Assembly (NCBI RefSeq): GCF_004798865.1
Contig: NW_025335268.1
Coordinates: 85,370,934-85,434,933 of the forward strand
Length of the DNA stretch: 64,000 nt
Direction of reading: 5' to 3'
Source of the DNA: Varanus komodoensis
Taxonomy: Eukaryota > Chordata > Lepidosauria > Squamata > Varanidae
Positions 23,306 through 36,300 of this stretch are shown here, piece after piece. The first letter of the stretch is position 1, and each line of letters starts with the position of its first letter. A program made the translations under genes and the position numbers. The notes beneath the pieces are model-generated. The model was not told where the DNA came from. It searched no databases and saw nothing but the letters and a program-made list of their open reading frames with translations.

Positions 23306-24269
23306 GTTAAGAATTTCTGTGTAGAACGCTATGATGGCTCATGTGATTTGGGGCCAATAGTTGTAGTCTGAGATGGTAGAGTCCTTCCAAGAAAGCACCA
23401 CCTCACTCTCTTGCTTGAAGATGCCTCCACATACACAGGGAATCCTGTCATATGTCAAAATCATCCTTTCATCCAATGGTAGTTTGGTTATTGAGCAAAT
23501 TCTGAGCAACTTGGCAATGCTCATCAGGTGTTTTACTAGTTAAAATTCACACTTCCCCTGAAAATGTGAATAGTAAGAGACACATAACTTTCAGAATGGT
23601 GCAGAGTTTTAATGTCTAATGCAATCTCAAACATACGCACTAAGGAATTAACCCCACTGAATAAGCATGCACAGGAGTTAGCTTTAAGTGTGGGAAAGAA
23701 ATTTCAGAAAGTGCTTTTTTATTTTTCCTTCTCCAGCATGACCAATTGCATTGGCTAAAAATCCCCTGCTCTCTAGGACTATTACCTTACAAGAGCCCTG
23801 TCCTCCACTCCATTTGTTATCCTAGTGGGTAGCTTAATAGGTGAGGTGCATCTATACCACTTCATTTGTAGTAAGCAGAGATTAAATGAGTTGAAAGAAA
23901 GAAAGAGCTGTCCTCTTTGCAGTACCCATGTCCTCTGGCCACTTCATCATGATCTCCCCTGTGACTGCCAAGGTAATCTCTTTGTAGACAGCCTGTCTAT
24001 CTGTCCCAAGGAAAGTTGACTGATGAATATTATCCCTCACACACTAGCTACAGGATTCAGGCTGTGCCATTTTCTCCTTCTTAGGGCTAAACGAACTTCA
24101 CTTTGATGGTTCTGCATCTTAGAGTTGTCATTTACTGTTCTGTTTTGTTGTTTTCTTCTGCTAACAGAAACAGGGAGTCAATCTAAGAAATGCTACCATT
24201 TGCTCTATCAGCTCAGCTATCCTAACTATCTAAAACTTGTGGAGAGATTTTTTTCCCCCTGATACATTT

Positions 24270-24385
24270 TATAATGCAATCCTGTTGTGTCTGCTCAGAA
24301 GTAAGCCACACTGAGATTCATCAAATCCCATGCGTCTTATTGCCAAGTAAGTGGATACTGGATCACAGCTCTAATGTAATACTTG
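24270..24385 (+). repeat. Dispersed repeat with ACTCAGAAGTAAG motif
   Basis: GCAATCCTGTTGTGTCTGCT, CAGAAGTAAGCCACACTGAG and CAAGTAAGTGGATACTGGAT match a short dispersed element very common in reptiles. Another copy lies at 60.7 kb. It contains splice-donor-like AAGTAAGT motifs that should not be mistaken for exons. Confidence 0.6.
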
Positions 24386-24389
24386 ACGC

Positions 24390-26772
24390 CAAATAAATTG
24401 TCATTCACATAAGAAAGTGCAGTAGTTTTGAACAGAAAGTATCTTGCTTATGTTGCATAATCAGAAGACATTCTAAAACAATAATGCTACAAATCTGTGC
24501 AATACACACACACTGTCCGCCAAAGCCTGGCAGTACATGAAATTCATGTTCACAATATGAAGTGAAATGAAACAGTAGAGAGAGGGAGAGAGAGAGAAGC
24601 AAACTGATTTATTGCTATTTTTTAAGGCAATGTGAGAACTTTTCTTAGGAGTAGGAACTAAGCCAAGCATATGGATGGAATAAAAAGTCACAAAATAAGC
24701 ATAGTTTACAACCCAATTTTGCCATCTTCAGGGAAAGCTCATACTGGTAGGGTGTGTGAGGAGAATACTTCAAATGATGAGTTACAGTCAGTAGCACAGT
24801 TTTCTTTCCTACTTCCCTGTACTATTACATAATTGCCTAAAGTGATAGGAGAGAATTCAGAAAGTAGCTGACCCAGGATAACAGTTTCACACATTCATGT
24901 GACAAAGTGATAGTTGCAATTACTGAGTCAAAAGCATAATCACCAACCTGGTTTTGAAACTCGTCAGTACCAATTGTTTTGTCATCTATCTCTTGGCTTC
25001 TAGTTGATCTGTGAATGCACCATTAGTGTGCTGCAAAGTGATGGTGGGTACAGGTTGCAAGCACTGTAAGCAGGTGACTTCAGACTGACAGTGGGGTATT
25101 AATGCACAGTAATTTAAAGTTGGCTCAGATTTACTTTTATTGGGCCAGTTATGTTGATAAATTGGCAAATTCCTATGTTACTCAAAACTCTCTCCAGGCC
25201 CCAAAGAGGCAGATAATAAAAGCATCGTATTCAGTCTGATCTGCCTTTCTTTCACACTAACAAGGAAAACACTTTTGAACTTATTAATTACAGCATAGCT
25301 TTCTATGTTGCAAAGTACCTGGCCAAAATAAACAGATGAGAATATCATTTCAGCCTTTAATGAGGCTTTCCTTCTTTTTATAGATGTATATCAGAGCTTT
25401 TATTTTATCCTAGATTTCTAATGTAGGTTAAGTAAGCATCAAGATGAGATAGCATTTTTAAAAAATCATCATTAAATAAAAATTGCAAATAAGGACACTG
25501 GCCTAGAATTTTTGTTTTAAATTGGACGACAGCCCCATTGTCTAGTTCCAAGCTCCAGTTTCAACTTTGATCTAGTCCAACATCTACTTCTTTTAATGTG
25601 TCAGATCTTTTCCTCAGAGCACATGGTTGAAATGAATATTCATTCAAGCAAATCAGGAGAGAAATCATTAGCAAGGAAATGGATGGCAGTCTAACGTCAA
25701 GGAGCCTGTCAATTTTTTTAACTTCTCGAAAGAAAATGGAAAAGTGCATCCCACTGCAAAAGAGAACATTTGATAAATATCAATTTAATTTTAGGAAATT
25801 GTGCTTGCCGTGAGAAATACCAGCTTACAGGCACACAATGCTAAATCCCATCTGTTCAGTCAGCACTTTCCTACTGTTATTTAGGAGGATGTGTGACGCA
25901 TTGCTGTATGCGGTTAGTAACCATTAGAGGGTCCCATTGTTCCATAGAACCCGGTGCTAAACAGAACAGGATTCTCTACATAGCAGACCTGCTGCTGAAA
26001 CCAAGAAGGGTTTTTGAACTGATGGTGGAGCACTTACTCTGCCTAAAGCCCTGATGGTCTGTTCTGTGCTGCGGTCTTTGGGATCTGCGTAGGTGTGCCT
26101 GTCTCTCTATAACGGTGACAATACATAAGCAAAAGACAAAAAAGCTGTTTATCAATGACAAAAATACGACATGCATTTCACTGGATAACATCCAATTATC
26201 ATTTCCAATCCTAGATCTAAAATGCATATTCTGGCTTTTGTTTAGGCACTTATGACTTGTTATTTGTTGCTCAGGGAGGAGGGGAAAATGCAAGGCTTAG
26301 GGAAAAACATTTCATACATTAAACACATGCACGTAAATGAGAGATTACAATCCCTGGATGGCTTTGACCTATTGGTTCTAAGCAGTATATGCTAAACTCC
26401 CATTATGTTTCAGTGGTTGCATTTTAAAGTAGCTGATGATGGCTATTTTGTCATGATGTAATGGATTTGCAGATGTTTTATTCATACTGGGTGTACACTT
26501 GGAAAAGCAATAGTTTTCAAACTATTTTCTCCAGCCTAGGGTGGTCAGCCGCATAGGAGAAGGGCTATTTTAACTTTGATCAGTTTGTAAATAAAAGCAT
26601 GTCAACAGGTGCAGCTTCTCTCACCTGCCCAAGATGTTGCAAAGGTGAAAAAAGTTGTTCCAATGGAAATTCACTCTTTTATCCAGCGATTGAAGGCACA
26701 GGAACTCTATCCCTTCCAAATGGTCATTCCACCTTTCTCTCCCCTTTGACTCCATAATTTGATCCTGCAAAA
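24390..26772. other. Unique intergenic DNA
   Basis: Nothing is recognised apart from short GA runs near 24.58 kb. A 105-codon minus-strand frame at 25976-26293 has no family resemblance. Confidence 0.45.
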
Positions 26773-26895
26773 CAGGGGTGGCAAACTTCTAGCCTTCCAG
26801 ATGTTATTGGATTCCCATCAGCTTTGGTCAACAAAGCCAATGGTGAGAGCTGATAGCAGCTGCGCTCCAACAAACATAACTTGCCCATGCCTCTG
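26773..26895. mobile_element. Short hairpin MITE, diverged
   Basis: GGGGTGGCAAACTTCTAGCC, TTCCAGATGTTATTGGATTC and CCCATCAGCTTTGGTCAACA match the hairpin family with the consensus CCAGATGTTGTTGGACTACA. The right arm (GCTCCAACAAACATAACTTG) is partly decayed. Confidence 0.55.
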
Positions 26896-27399
26896 CAGAT
26901 GTTACTCAAAACACTTGCTAGCTCCAGAAACTTCTAAGGCCGGGGTAGACAATTTGGGGTGTTCTGAGGGCCAAGTTCCACCCCACAGGGGGTCACACTT
27001 CTGCTGCCACTGCTGTTGTACCACCACCAAATTGCTGCAAAGACTCAAAAGGAAATAATTATGTTAAACAATAGAAAATGGGCTCTTCTGAATCTCTGTA
27101 GCAGTTTGTCCCTCTCTGTAGCAACTTAAATTTCAACAGCAGCCACTGATTATTTTTGCTGCTACCACCGGCATGGTCGAACCGGGGGCCACCCTTGGGG
27201 CTGAGTGAGGCCATGTTTATCCCATTGCTCTTGCGCTGTTTCATGCATAGACTCCCCAGCTTTGCGGATTTGTGAGTTTCAGTATACTTCTTCCCAGACT
27301 GGTAGAATGCAGTACATCAGTTTGCCACCCTAGTGCACTCTAGACACAGCCATGACCAGAAGGGCTGGGAGTTGTCATCTGAAACATCTGGAGGTGACC

Positions 27400-27746
27400 T
27401 GTCCAGATTGCAGTAGACTGGTACAGTCTCCTCTCAGGAATGAGGAGGGCCTTTTCTGCAGCTGCTCCCCATATCTGGAATGCTCTCCCCAAGGAGATTT
27501 GCCTGCTGCTTTCCTTACTTTCTCTTTGGAGCCAGGCAAAGAACTTCCTTTAAACAATATATTTTAATAACTAATTGCCATATGGCCTTGGTTTTGTATT
27601 TCTGCTTGTATTTCATTGTTATTTTATTTTAATGTGTTGTTATTGGTTTTTATTGTGTTTTATCATGTAATTGTGAGCAGTCCAGAGATTCTGTGGCAGA
27701 ACTGGATGGCATACAAATGCTTTAAATAAATACATAATAAATAAAT
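27400..27746 (+). repeat. L2-like LINE 3' end
   Basis: The 5' part encodes the end of an L2 reverse-transcriptase ORF: AATGAGGAGGGCCTTTTCTG gives the EGLFCSCSPYLECSP-like end that corresponds to the GRAFSAAAPRLWN-type motif of the family. A T-rich 3' UTR with repeated TTTATTGTGTTTTA and a tail of ATAAATACATAATAAATAAA follows. It is 5'-truncated and the frame is old. Confidence 0.75.
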
Positions 27747-28069
27747 ATCCAAAGGCTGTGGATACTGAGCTGATGGTTGCCCCCTTTTTCTTGGCCCAAG
27801 AACAGTCTGAGACAGAGAAATTCAAGAAGTATGGTGTTTCCTATTGTAATGCATGAGGAAAAGCTCTACCTGTGTCCACCTGGACAGTAAGATCACAGAG
27901 CAGGTAAAGTTCTGGTAGCCCTACAAGAGTTTTAGCCCCTGGTAGCCCTTTAGGTGCACAGTTGGCGAGCCCGTGAGTTTGCTGGACAGTTTTTCTCTAT
28001 CCCTGCAGCATTGCTTTGAGCTTTTCTGAGAAAGCACCACATAAATCAAAACTGAAAAAAACTGGACTG

Positions 28070-28175
28070 TCCAGCTATTGTTAAACTACAAATCCCATAA
28101 TCTCAGATCATTTCCTATGTTTTCTGTGGCTGATGGAAGGTGAAATCTAACAACTTGGGAAAGACCATATATTCT
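28070..28175. mobile_element. Short hairpin MITE, diverged
   Basis: AACTACAAATCCCATAATCT and the paired GGTGAAATCTAACAACTTGG arms fit the hairpin MITE family. The ends are degraded. Confidence 0.45.
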
Positions 28176-28195
28176 CATTCCAGAGACAAAGATTT

Positions 28196-28395
28196 TAAAT
28201 CTTTATTATTGATTTGTTTGCTTATTTATTATATTGATATCCCATCTTTCTTCCTGTAAAGAACTGAAGGCAGCTTACCTGAGCCACCTCTCCATTTTAT
28301 CCTCACAACAATCCCGCTGAGGACTAAAACCTGGGTGCTCTCCTGACTCCTAATCCAATATTAGCGAACCACTACTCCATACTGGCTCCCAGTAA
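28196..28395 (-). repeat. Sauria-type SINE, diverged
   Basis: The plus strand holds the reverse complement: TTATTATATTGATATCCCAT, GAAGGCAGCTTACCTGAGC, TTTTATCCTCACAACAATCC, AACCACTACTCCATACTGGC. This is tail, middle and head in order. It has lost part of its central domain. Confidence 0.7.
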
Positions 28396-28399
28396 ATAC

Positions 28400-30730
28400 A
28401 CGGAGGTGCATTGCAAAGGAATGTATTCCAGAGCTAGTGCTCTTTCATTTAACTGTTCCTCATAAGCAAGAGCTGGCGTTGCTGTTTTAATTTTTGACAG
28501 ATGTGTTCAACACCTTCAGCAGCTACATAATAGTAGGAAGTTCAGTAGCGTGTGCTGCATTTGTCATCCCTGCAGCTCATGCTGAGGAAATTGCATGCAC
28601 TGAATCACGTGCAGGGCTGTGTGTTCAAACCATCAGCCTCCTGCATTTGCAGGGGGTTTTTTGCATCGCAGGCAAGCTCCTGCCACTCATGCACCCTCCG
28701 GCCAGGTCCTCGAAGGAAAAGGGCCGAGGTGCGTTTCATTAGAACTGCTTTTCTCAACTCGGAGACACACTGGGGCTCCACCCATGTGCCCAGCATTGGT
28801 GTGCAGGAGGCCTGCCCATGTGCACATCCAGCCGCTTCACACCCCCTGGAAAGTGCAATGTGGTCGCCACAATGAACTAACTGCAGGGGGGAAATCTGCC
28901 CCGCTCTGCTCACTCAGCACAAACCAACAGAAGGAATGTTTGCAGCACGGACAGAGGCTTAGCCACCAGCCCATGCACACAGATGAAGCTACTGTGAAGA
29001 GCACAGAAGTGCTGATTTTAAAAGAACAACCATCCCTGGCAACTCAGCAGGATTCATCCATGATCCGGATTTCAGTAGCCATGTACTCCTGAAAGTGGAG
29101 GTAGAATCAGGGGATGCTTTTGCTCCTCCTCCTCCTCCTCCTCCTCCTCCTCCTACTACTACTACTACTTCATATAAATTAGCACATTACCTTATACTGA
29201 ATTTCAGTTTCATCTACTCAGGCTGTAACCTTGTCCCTGTTTACCTGCTCCCACCCCTATACTTACAAAACAATGTGTGTCTAGCAGCTGTATGTTTGTT
29301 GGTTTTTCTTAGGGTGGGTTTTCCTTAGGGTGGGTGCAGATGTCCTGAATGAGATCTGCATGCACCCTTATCCCACAAGCTAGGGTCCCAATCCCTTCTA
29401 GCTAAAATCCTGAATTCATCCCAAGATGCCCTGCACCCAGTCTAGAGTAAAAATGCAGCAAATCCATAACAGATATGGCTGCTGGATGCCTGTTTGAGCC
29501 CTCAGGTGGGACTGCAGTTGTTCAAGGGGGCAGCCATTGGTCTGAAGGCCCTCTGTTGGGCCCCCAGGGCACACCAGCAGCCCCTGTGGCTCCCTAGTCC
29601 TGCAGCGAGAGAGAACGGTAGCTTAGCAATCACAAAACAATTGAAAGAAAAAGCCTGAAGACAGCTTCTTTTCGAGCGGCATTCCTTTCTCTTGCTGTGA
29701 TCTTTGGCAAGTGGGCCCAACTCTACTAAAGCTTGGAAAACCTGGGTCCCTCTTGCCATGTGGTTTCCTCTGAGTGCTACCCCCACCTGAGCTGAATGAG
29801 ACATTTTGCCACTGCAAGCGAAGACCAAATGCTTCTTTCCCTCCACAGTTCCAGGTACAGAAGTTGACTTGGCTGGAAGACGGATCTTAACTGGTCTTAG
29901 CTCAGTGCTGGTGATTCCACTGGAGGCACCAGCCTGTCTTAGGGGATACAGGGCAGGCTGTGTGCTACATGCCACTGTCTTCTGCAATACCGCAGTGCCA
30001 TTTCCTCTATGCCCAGGACGATTCTCCTTCAAGCTAAAGGCCGACGTTCATTCCGGGGTGTCTCTACAAGCCCCACCTCTACAAATAAGCCAGTTCCCAG
30101 GGGCCTGCTCCATGCTTACTCACAATGTGTGTTGGGCTGCTCGGTTACTAACACCCTCTTGAGGCATTCAGAAAGAGTGAAACTTAGTGCATGAAGATCA
30201 AGAACTCTGCAGCAACCCGTCACCTTGCTTTCCTCACCTGGTGGAGAAGAGAAAAAGCCACCTATAACTACTGAAGCCCTCCAGACACTGGAAGATCTGC
30301 TCTTCAGACTGTCACCATCCATGAATTGAAGACAACCAACATGATAAAGGAAGCTGAGAGTCTGGAGTGTCCCTTCTTTTCATGCATTGATTCTAAGCCT
30401 TTTCTGAGTGTCTGAATGGGACTTAGCTCTCCCAGGTTTCAGACAGGTGTCTCTTCTCCATGTGCTATCCAAGTCCCTTTTAGGTGCAGAAATTGTTTCC
30501 CACAAAAGGGCTTCTGCATGTGTTTAAAGGCAGCTTTTTAATCACAGAAAGTAGGAGCTGATGAATGCGGAGGGTCCTGCCAAAATACTCTATTGCTAGA
30601 TTCTAAGGATAACTGAAATAATGGTGACAGGAGTAGCTCAATGTTCATCTGAGGGTTGTTGCTGAACATCTCTAACAGGAGTCCACTATACACATGGCCC
30701 ACTACAGAGTCATTCTTTGTTATTGCTCCT
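28400..30730. other. Unique DNA, no supported gene
   Basis: Longer frames occur (28619-29092 plus, 29502-30032 minus, up to 176 codons). They overlap opposite-strand frames and recall no family. Apart from the trinucleotide repeat at 29.1 kb nothing is recognised. Confidence 0.4.
29122..29169. repeat. (CTC)n(CTA)n microsatellite
   Basis: A compound trinucleotide repeat: about ten CTC units, then about five CTA/ACT units. Confidence 0.95.
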
Positions 30731-30734
30731 TTTC

Positions 30735-30865
30735 AGCTGTTTAAAACATTTAATTTTTTATGATTTTATGATATTTTAATGCATTTTATTGTCTGTGTTC
30801 TGGATTGCTGTAAACTGCACACAGAGAGCTTCAGCTGTGGGGCAGTATAGAAACAAGCAAAGAAA
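30735..30865 (+). repeat. L2-like LINE 3' tail
   Basis: AGCTGTTTAAAACATTTAAT, then TTGCTGTAAACTGCACACAG and GGGGCAGTATAGAAACAAGC correspond to the reptile L2 tail with a TTGTAAACTGC...GGGCGGTATACAAA pattern. It is a short, old copy. Confidence 0.55.
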
Positions 30866-31824
30866 GAGATATGATTCCTCAAAACTTCAGTTTGATTAGC
30901 TCTGTGTTTTGATGGCCGGGAAGTCTTAGTTAAACTTCTCGTGTTGCTTTGGATCCTATGCCTTTGTTTAGGTGTTGCTCGGTAAACTCAGTACTGGACA
31001 CAGAATGCAACTGTTTCTTATGTCTGCTGCTGATCAGCACTGCAAGCTAATAGTGATTGGTGACCAGAAATATTTCTACTGATGGGATGCTCTGTGTAAG
31101 CTCTAATGTTGACCTGCCATCCTGCCTTTAGCTGCAGCTGGGAAAAAACAGAACAAATAACCTTTGGAAAACTGCAGAGGCATTTGTTTTAAATTCTTGC
31201 TACAGAGCATTCCCTCTGCATTTATTGGCATATGTTATGCTGAAATAAATGTACTCTGCAGTTCCAAATTCCACTGAGGCTGCACACATTGGACCACTAT
31301 AATTAATGCTGTTTAGGGGGAAAAGAGTTTTCAAACTGATCAATCTATAATTACCTATCGAAACAGGATTTCCCCCCTCTTCCCATAAGCTTTCCTAGTG
31401 AGGTTGTAACTTAAGGCCATGTGTTATTTTGGTCTAGCTACTTATTTGAGAGAAGAGCGTTTGAAGATGCATATAGGAAATGAATAATGATGACACATGT
31501 GCTTGATACTTCTTTAGCTGAAGAAATTGAAATTTGCTACACAGCATCATGTTTATTGGGATATTATTTTAAATAAACTGATTAGGGGGTTGAATTCTGC
31601 AAATTTAGGTGGGACACTGTGGGAGACCTGCAAGCTATTTTTGCTGCCCAGACTAAGCTCCTGCCGTGAGTCACATTGCAGAGGGCAAAATGCAGTCCAT
31701 ACAGAACAGAAGGTTTTGAAAAAGGAAAAGACACTCATTTGCTGGCAACATTCAGAAGTAAACATGGGCTTTTTGGCACTCTGTAGCCACAGCTTCCCTT
31801 TCATTTCATTTCATCTTGCTAAAG

Positions 31825-31825
<1 letters not shown>

Positions 31826-31867
<42 letters not shown>
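31826..31867. repeat. (GT)21 microsatellite
   Basis: An uninterrupted GT tract. The neighbouring TTTCATTTCATTTCATC is a short pentamer repeat. Confidence 0.97.
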
Positions 31868-31870
<3 letters not shown>

Positions 31871-32449
31871 CCAGGCTCAGTAGGGTTCACCCATGTTACC
31901 CACCTTGTCTGTAAAATCCCAGTCAGCCACTATAAAGATTGGAGAAATCCTTCACTGCATAGATCGGAGAAAAGCCCCAGTCCCAATACTTACTTTCATC
32001 CTTCGCATGTGTGACAAGTTATGTGACACACGGCTTCTTTATGCTTTTTTCCCAAGGTGGACAACTGGAGGTCCAAATGACAATTTTAGGGCTAGATTTG
32101 GCCTAGGCGTACCAGTGGCTCACTACCTGATATCTCCTAATGTGTAAATATACATTTATTGCTCACACTGTAGGTTGAAATGCCAGTATAGCATTTGTAA
32201 GCTTTAGATGGCCAAAAGCAAGATAGTCTGTGGACAGGAAGAATTACTCCTGTTGTAATTTCTCTTGACCCGCTCTTGGATGCTCACCCTACTGTGGTAA
32301 GATGGTTTGAAAGGGTCAGAGAAGCTGAGAGCAATGCTGTCAGGAGACCAGATTCACACAATAGGCTGGTATCTTGACAGGATCACCCAAAGCAGAATGG
32401 TCAAAGGTGAGAATCCAGACTAAGATGCCCTAACCCTCTCCAGGAGTAA

Positions 32450-32760
32450 AGCTCAGTCTATGCTTTATAGAATACAGCAAAGCCTTTGCCTGTGTGGGTC
32501 ATGAGAAGCTATGAGTGGTCCTGAAAGAAATGGGTGTGCCTATGCACTTGATTGTCCTGATGCATAACCTGTATTGTGGACGAGCAGCTACTGCAAGGGT
32601 GAAATGTGGAGAAACAGAATGGTTTCCTAGAGGCAAGGGTATAATTCATCTCCCTACAATCCATACACAGAACATATTATAAGGAAAGCTGGGTTAGAAT
32701 CAGAGGGAGGAGTAAAAATTGGTGGAAGACACATTAATAATTTAAGGGTCAGATTGTCAA
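32450..32760 (+). repeat. BovB/RTE LINE reverse-transcriptase fragment
   Basis: The conceptual translation, with several breaks, contains a YAKAF-like start of the RT palm, then EMGVPMHLIVLMHNLYCGQ and TARVKCGETEWFPRGKGI. These match the BovB/RTE motif (EMGIPDHLTCLLRNLY..GQEATVRT..G.TDWF..GKG). No YADD box is kept. It is a short, old insertion, plus orientation. Confidence 0.75.
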
Positions 32761-33519
32761 TTCAGAATTACACTTAATTTTGCAACTGAATTATCTAATG
32801 AGTGTGAACATCAAAAGGAGGTAAGCAACAAAAATACCAAAGAGTCACATGAACAGAAGTGAAATTTATCTTCGCTCATTTTGTCAGCCTTCAGAGGGAT
32901 TCCATTTTCTTGCTGGTTGCCTGTTTCATGCTCAGCAGCAATGTGAACAAGCCAGAATAATTCATAGCTGCAGAAACTGCAAAAAGCCATGGTTTAAACA
33001 AGCCAGACTTCATATATGAACAACAACCCAACAAATCAGATTTCAATCAACTACTCCATGACTTAGTGTTACAAGTGAATCAGGAGATTATTGGGCCTTG
33101 AAATACTGCTGAAGCACAGAAGAGGATTTCTCTCTCTCTATTTCTTGTTCACTCTCTCATTCTCTTTAAAAAAAAAAAAATATCTGTATCAGCTCAATAG
33201 GGAGGATTCATAAGCAAAGAAGAATAATCAGTCTAATGGAGGTGTGGCTTAGAAGATTGGGAACCTTTGTCATTCTATGTAGATCTAGCCCCTACTGCTA
33301 GGCAAAGAGAGTGAGGAACCCTACCCAGCAAATGCTGCAGTGGGAACAGTGGAAGTCCCTCAAGTTACTCCTCTAAAGTCCCTGGGATATTCCCCAGGTA
33401 TGGTGGTGTATGCTGCCCCACGGCCAGTGTTAGAGTAAGATTCAGCTGCTGGACCAGAATGGAAGGCTCTGTGTTGCTCTTTGCCCAAGACAGTTAATGT
33501 GACCCTGAATTGATGGCAG

Positions 33520-33650
33520 TCTTTCCCAACCTGCTGACCTCCAGATGTGTGGCAACACAGCTCCCATCATCCTTAGTTAGCATGACAAAAGGCATGCTGG
33601 GAGCTGCAATCTCATAAATATGGAAGACTTCAGATTGAAGACAGCTTTCC
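33520..33650. mobile_element. Short hairpin MITE, near full length
   Basis: The left end is CTTTCCCAACCTGCTGACCT and the right end CAGATTGAAGACAGCTTTCC. Internal ACAGCTCCCATCATCCTTAG and GCATGCTGGGAGCTGCAATC arms pair. It is a typical squamate hairpin repeat of about 130 bp. Confidence 0.7.
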
Positions 33651-35134
33651 GATGGCCAGCAAAGTTTTGCCTTTAAGACTTTTCACCTGGGGAATGATAA
33701 CAATGTTGGAATGACACCCTCCTCTTGGATTCTTCTACAGTGGATGCTCTGTACATTGTACACTTGCTAAACGGCCTCGTTGCTGGAAGTTTGAGCCTCA
33801 ATCTCAGTCTTGGAAACTTGCTGAAAGCCCTGTAACATGAAAAATGAGTAACTGGGTTTGGATGCCTTGACAAACCCCACTCCATGGCTTACAAACAAAG
33901 GGGGCTTGCCAAGTTGTAACCAGGGGTTGTTCAAAGTGGCTTATATGCCCACCAGGGAGACTTTATAACTCCGGCCCAAGGCTACTAGGGTTTAGAAGCC
34001 ATCCCAGGGGTTGTGGTGTGAACCTAGAACAACAACCTAGATGACAGAGCAACCCTGACTGCAGAAAGAGGGGATACCTCAGTGCTCTTGTGGTTGCTCT
34101 TGGAGCGCTATGGGAGGACCGGTGGTGAAGCAGGTAAAGATGGGGTACATTCTACCCACAAGCTACCCAATTCTTTGTCAGGTGTATCAGGGGTTAGACT
34201 GCAACACTTCAGCTTAGCATATTGTGCAAACCTGCCCAATATCTCTGAACAGAGAAGTGCAAAATTCCTCCAAAATATTTTCCTAGGTTTTGGCAAACCT
34301 GATATAGAAGGTAGGACCTTGAAAAATTTCTTTGCATTTTGCCTTAGATTAAGTTCAGGGATCGGTTTATCTATCCGAATTAGTTACCCATCTTTTCTCT
34401 GGATTCCTCGAGTGTTGGCGACATTCTCATCCAGTCTATTCTGTCTGAGTTGCTCAGCTCAGTTGCTAAACAGCTCTCTGGGCGAGCTGGAAGTGGCCTT
34501 GGGACTGGCAGAGGTAAATCAAGCCTCCGTTTTGGAAAAACAAAGAAAATTACTATACATGGAACATACTGGTGTGCCTAAGGAAGAAAGAATGAAAAGA
34601 AAAACAGTGACATAAGATACCTAAGTTAACAAGGTACACGGCTAAAACTGTAGTGTCTTAGTGACTTTCAGAATAAGTGATTTGACTAACTTAAGAACAC
34701 TCTTCACTTTTAGTAGGACTGCCTCTCGGCTTTCAACATATTAAATCACCATCAGTTCCACAAATGGCTCCATTGTGATGAGGATGTCAGTGCAAATCAC
34801 CGTTGCTCTTCTTGCAGATTTCAGAGCTTAAAGGGAATCTCAAGGGCTTTTCCCATTCTTGCTGTAACAGTATTCCTTGCAAGAACAGCTATTTTTTTAA
34901 TTTTTACTTTCCCTTGAGAGAAGCAATATTGTTGGCTTGCTGGAACTCATATTATTATATTCTAATACTCTGACCATTCTCCGGTCACCTCTGAAATTGC
35001 TACTGTCTTGTTTTTTCTGCCTCTGCTTCTGGTACATAATCATTATCACTACCTAGTCTGGTTTCTGGAAAATTCCAGGGTTTCTAGCTGGGGAGCAGAG
35101 TTTTCACCTTTTGGCTTCCTCTGACAACTGCATA

Positions 35135-35797
35135 CAGTGGTACCTCAGCTCACGAACGCCTCCGTTCACAACCAAATTGGGTCGCGAACAAAAATTTCAT
35201 AAAAATTTTGACTCAGGTCGTGAACTCCACATTGGGTGGCAATTGTGACTGTGGCCATCTCCCTACCCCCAAGTGGGGAGATGGCCGCGATTGTGCTGGG
35301 GGCGGGGGGGGGGAGATGGCTGAGATTGCACCCGTCTTTCCTGCACAAGTGCAACTGCGATCTCAGCCATCTCCCCACCCCAGTACAATCATGCCTGTCT
35401 CCCCCCCAAGCACACCCGTGTTCACACCCGTCTCTTCCCCCCAGCATGCCTGCGTTCTTGCCCGTTTCTCCCCCCCACACACACTTGTGATTGTGCCCAT
35501 CTCCCCCCCCCCACCACCACCCTGGGATGACAGGCATGTGCAGGGATGATGGATGCAATCGCGGTCATGTGGGGGGGGGGGGCGGGAAGATGGCCTCACT
35601 CATGCTCGGGGGGTAGGGGAGATGGCCACAATCTTTGTTGTTCTTTGTCACTTTGTTTCACATTTTTCTGATAAAAAAAATAGTTACAGAACGAATTTAC
35701 ATTGAACCTTATGGGGAAATTTAACTTGGCTCACAACCAATTTGGGTCATGACCAGAGTCCTGGAACGGGTTAAGTTCGTGAGCCAAGGTACCACTA
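35135..35797. mobile_element. Mariner-like MITE, 663 bp, TA target duplication
   Basis: The left end is CAGTGGTACCTCAGCTCACG and the right end GTGAGCCAAGGTACCACT plus one base. They form a terminal inverted repeat of about 22 bp with few mismatches, and TA lies on each side (35133-35134 and 35798-35799). There is no transposase. The core is unusual: very GC/C-rich, with self-complementary units (16-bp perfect arms at 35311-35326 and 35360-35375) and long G/C runs. The apparent frames of 84-130 codons on both strands come from this low-complexity core and are not genes. Confidence 0.75.
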
Positions 35798-36286
35798 TAT
35801 TTTAATCTTTTATTGTAGCTAATGGCCAACTCTGAGAAGGCAACTTGGATTGAATGGATTGCAAGGACTCTTGTAGCTATGGAAAATCTAAGAGAGCCAT
35901 TCCAAAAATTAAGAATCTATTCCCCAAATTCCAAGAGGAAGACTTGTTCCCTTCTATACCTCTGCAGGAATTATTCCAGAAATAATCCCTAAGAGGCAAA
36001 TGTTCCACCATTCTCATGGCGGATTAAGATGCTGGACAGTCATCAAGAAAATCTAGCTGATGGAAATGTTTTGTGCCTGTTGCCTGTGCACATGCATTAG
36101 AATGTCCATTAAGATATAATAAATTCTACACTTTTTCCTTTGGGAATTTTTTATCTCTTCTAAATATTTCCTGTATTTTAGCATTATTTTGAGGCCTTGC
36201 AAATGCTACAAAAAACAACACAGGCAGCAGAAGAAAAAAATCAGCTTCTTAACTTTGCAGCAAATCAGGTGCAGGTGAACCAGCCC

Positions 36287-36300
36287 TTTTTTTTTTTTTT
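36287..36300. repeat. Poly-T run
   Basis: A homopolymer of about 14 T with no recognisable element attached. Confidence 0.8.

Noticed and set aside
24330-24360. Splice-donor-like AAGTAAGT and similar motifs at 24.35 and 60.75 kb
   Set aside because: They are part of the dispersed repeat with the ACTCAGAAGTAAG motif, not exon ends.
29502-30032. 176-codon minus-strand frame
   Set aside because: No family resemblance, and overlapping frames on the other strand are equally long.
34082-34615. 177-codon plus-strand frame, the longest outside CR1 and the CpG island
   Set aside because: The peptide is hydrophobic and serine-rich without any motif I know, and no splice or poly-A signal supports it. 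It could be tested by homology search but is not called.
35166-35599. Frames of 78-130 codons on both strands near 35.2-35.6 kb
   Set aside because: They lie in the low-complexity core of the MITE and are not genes.
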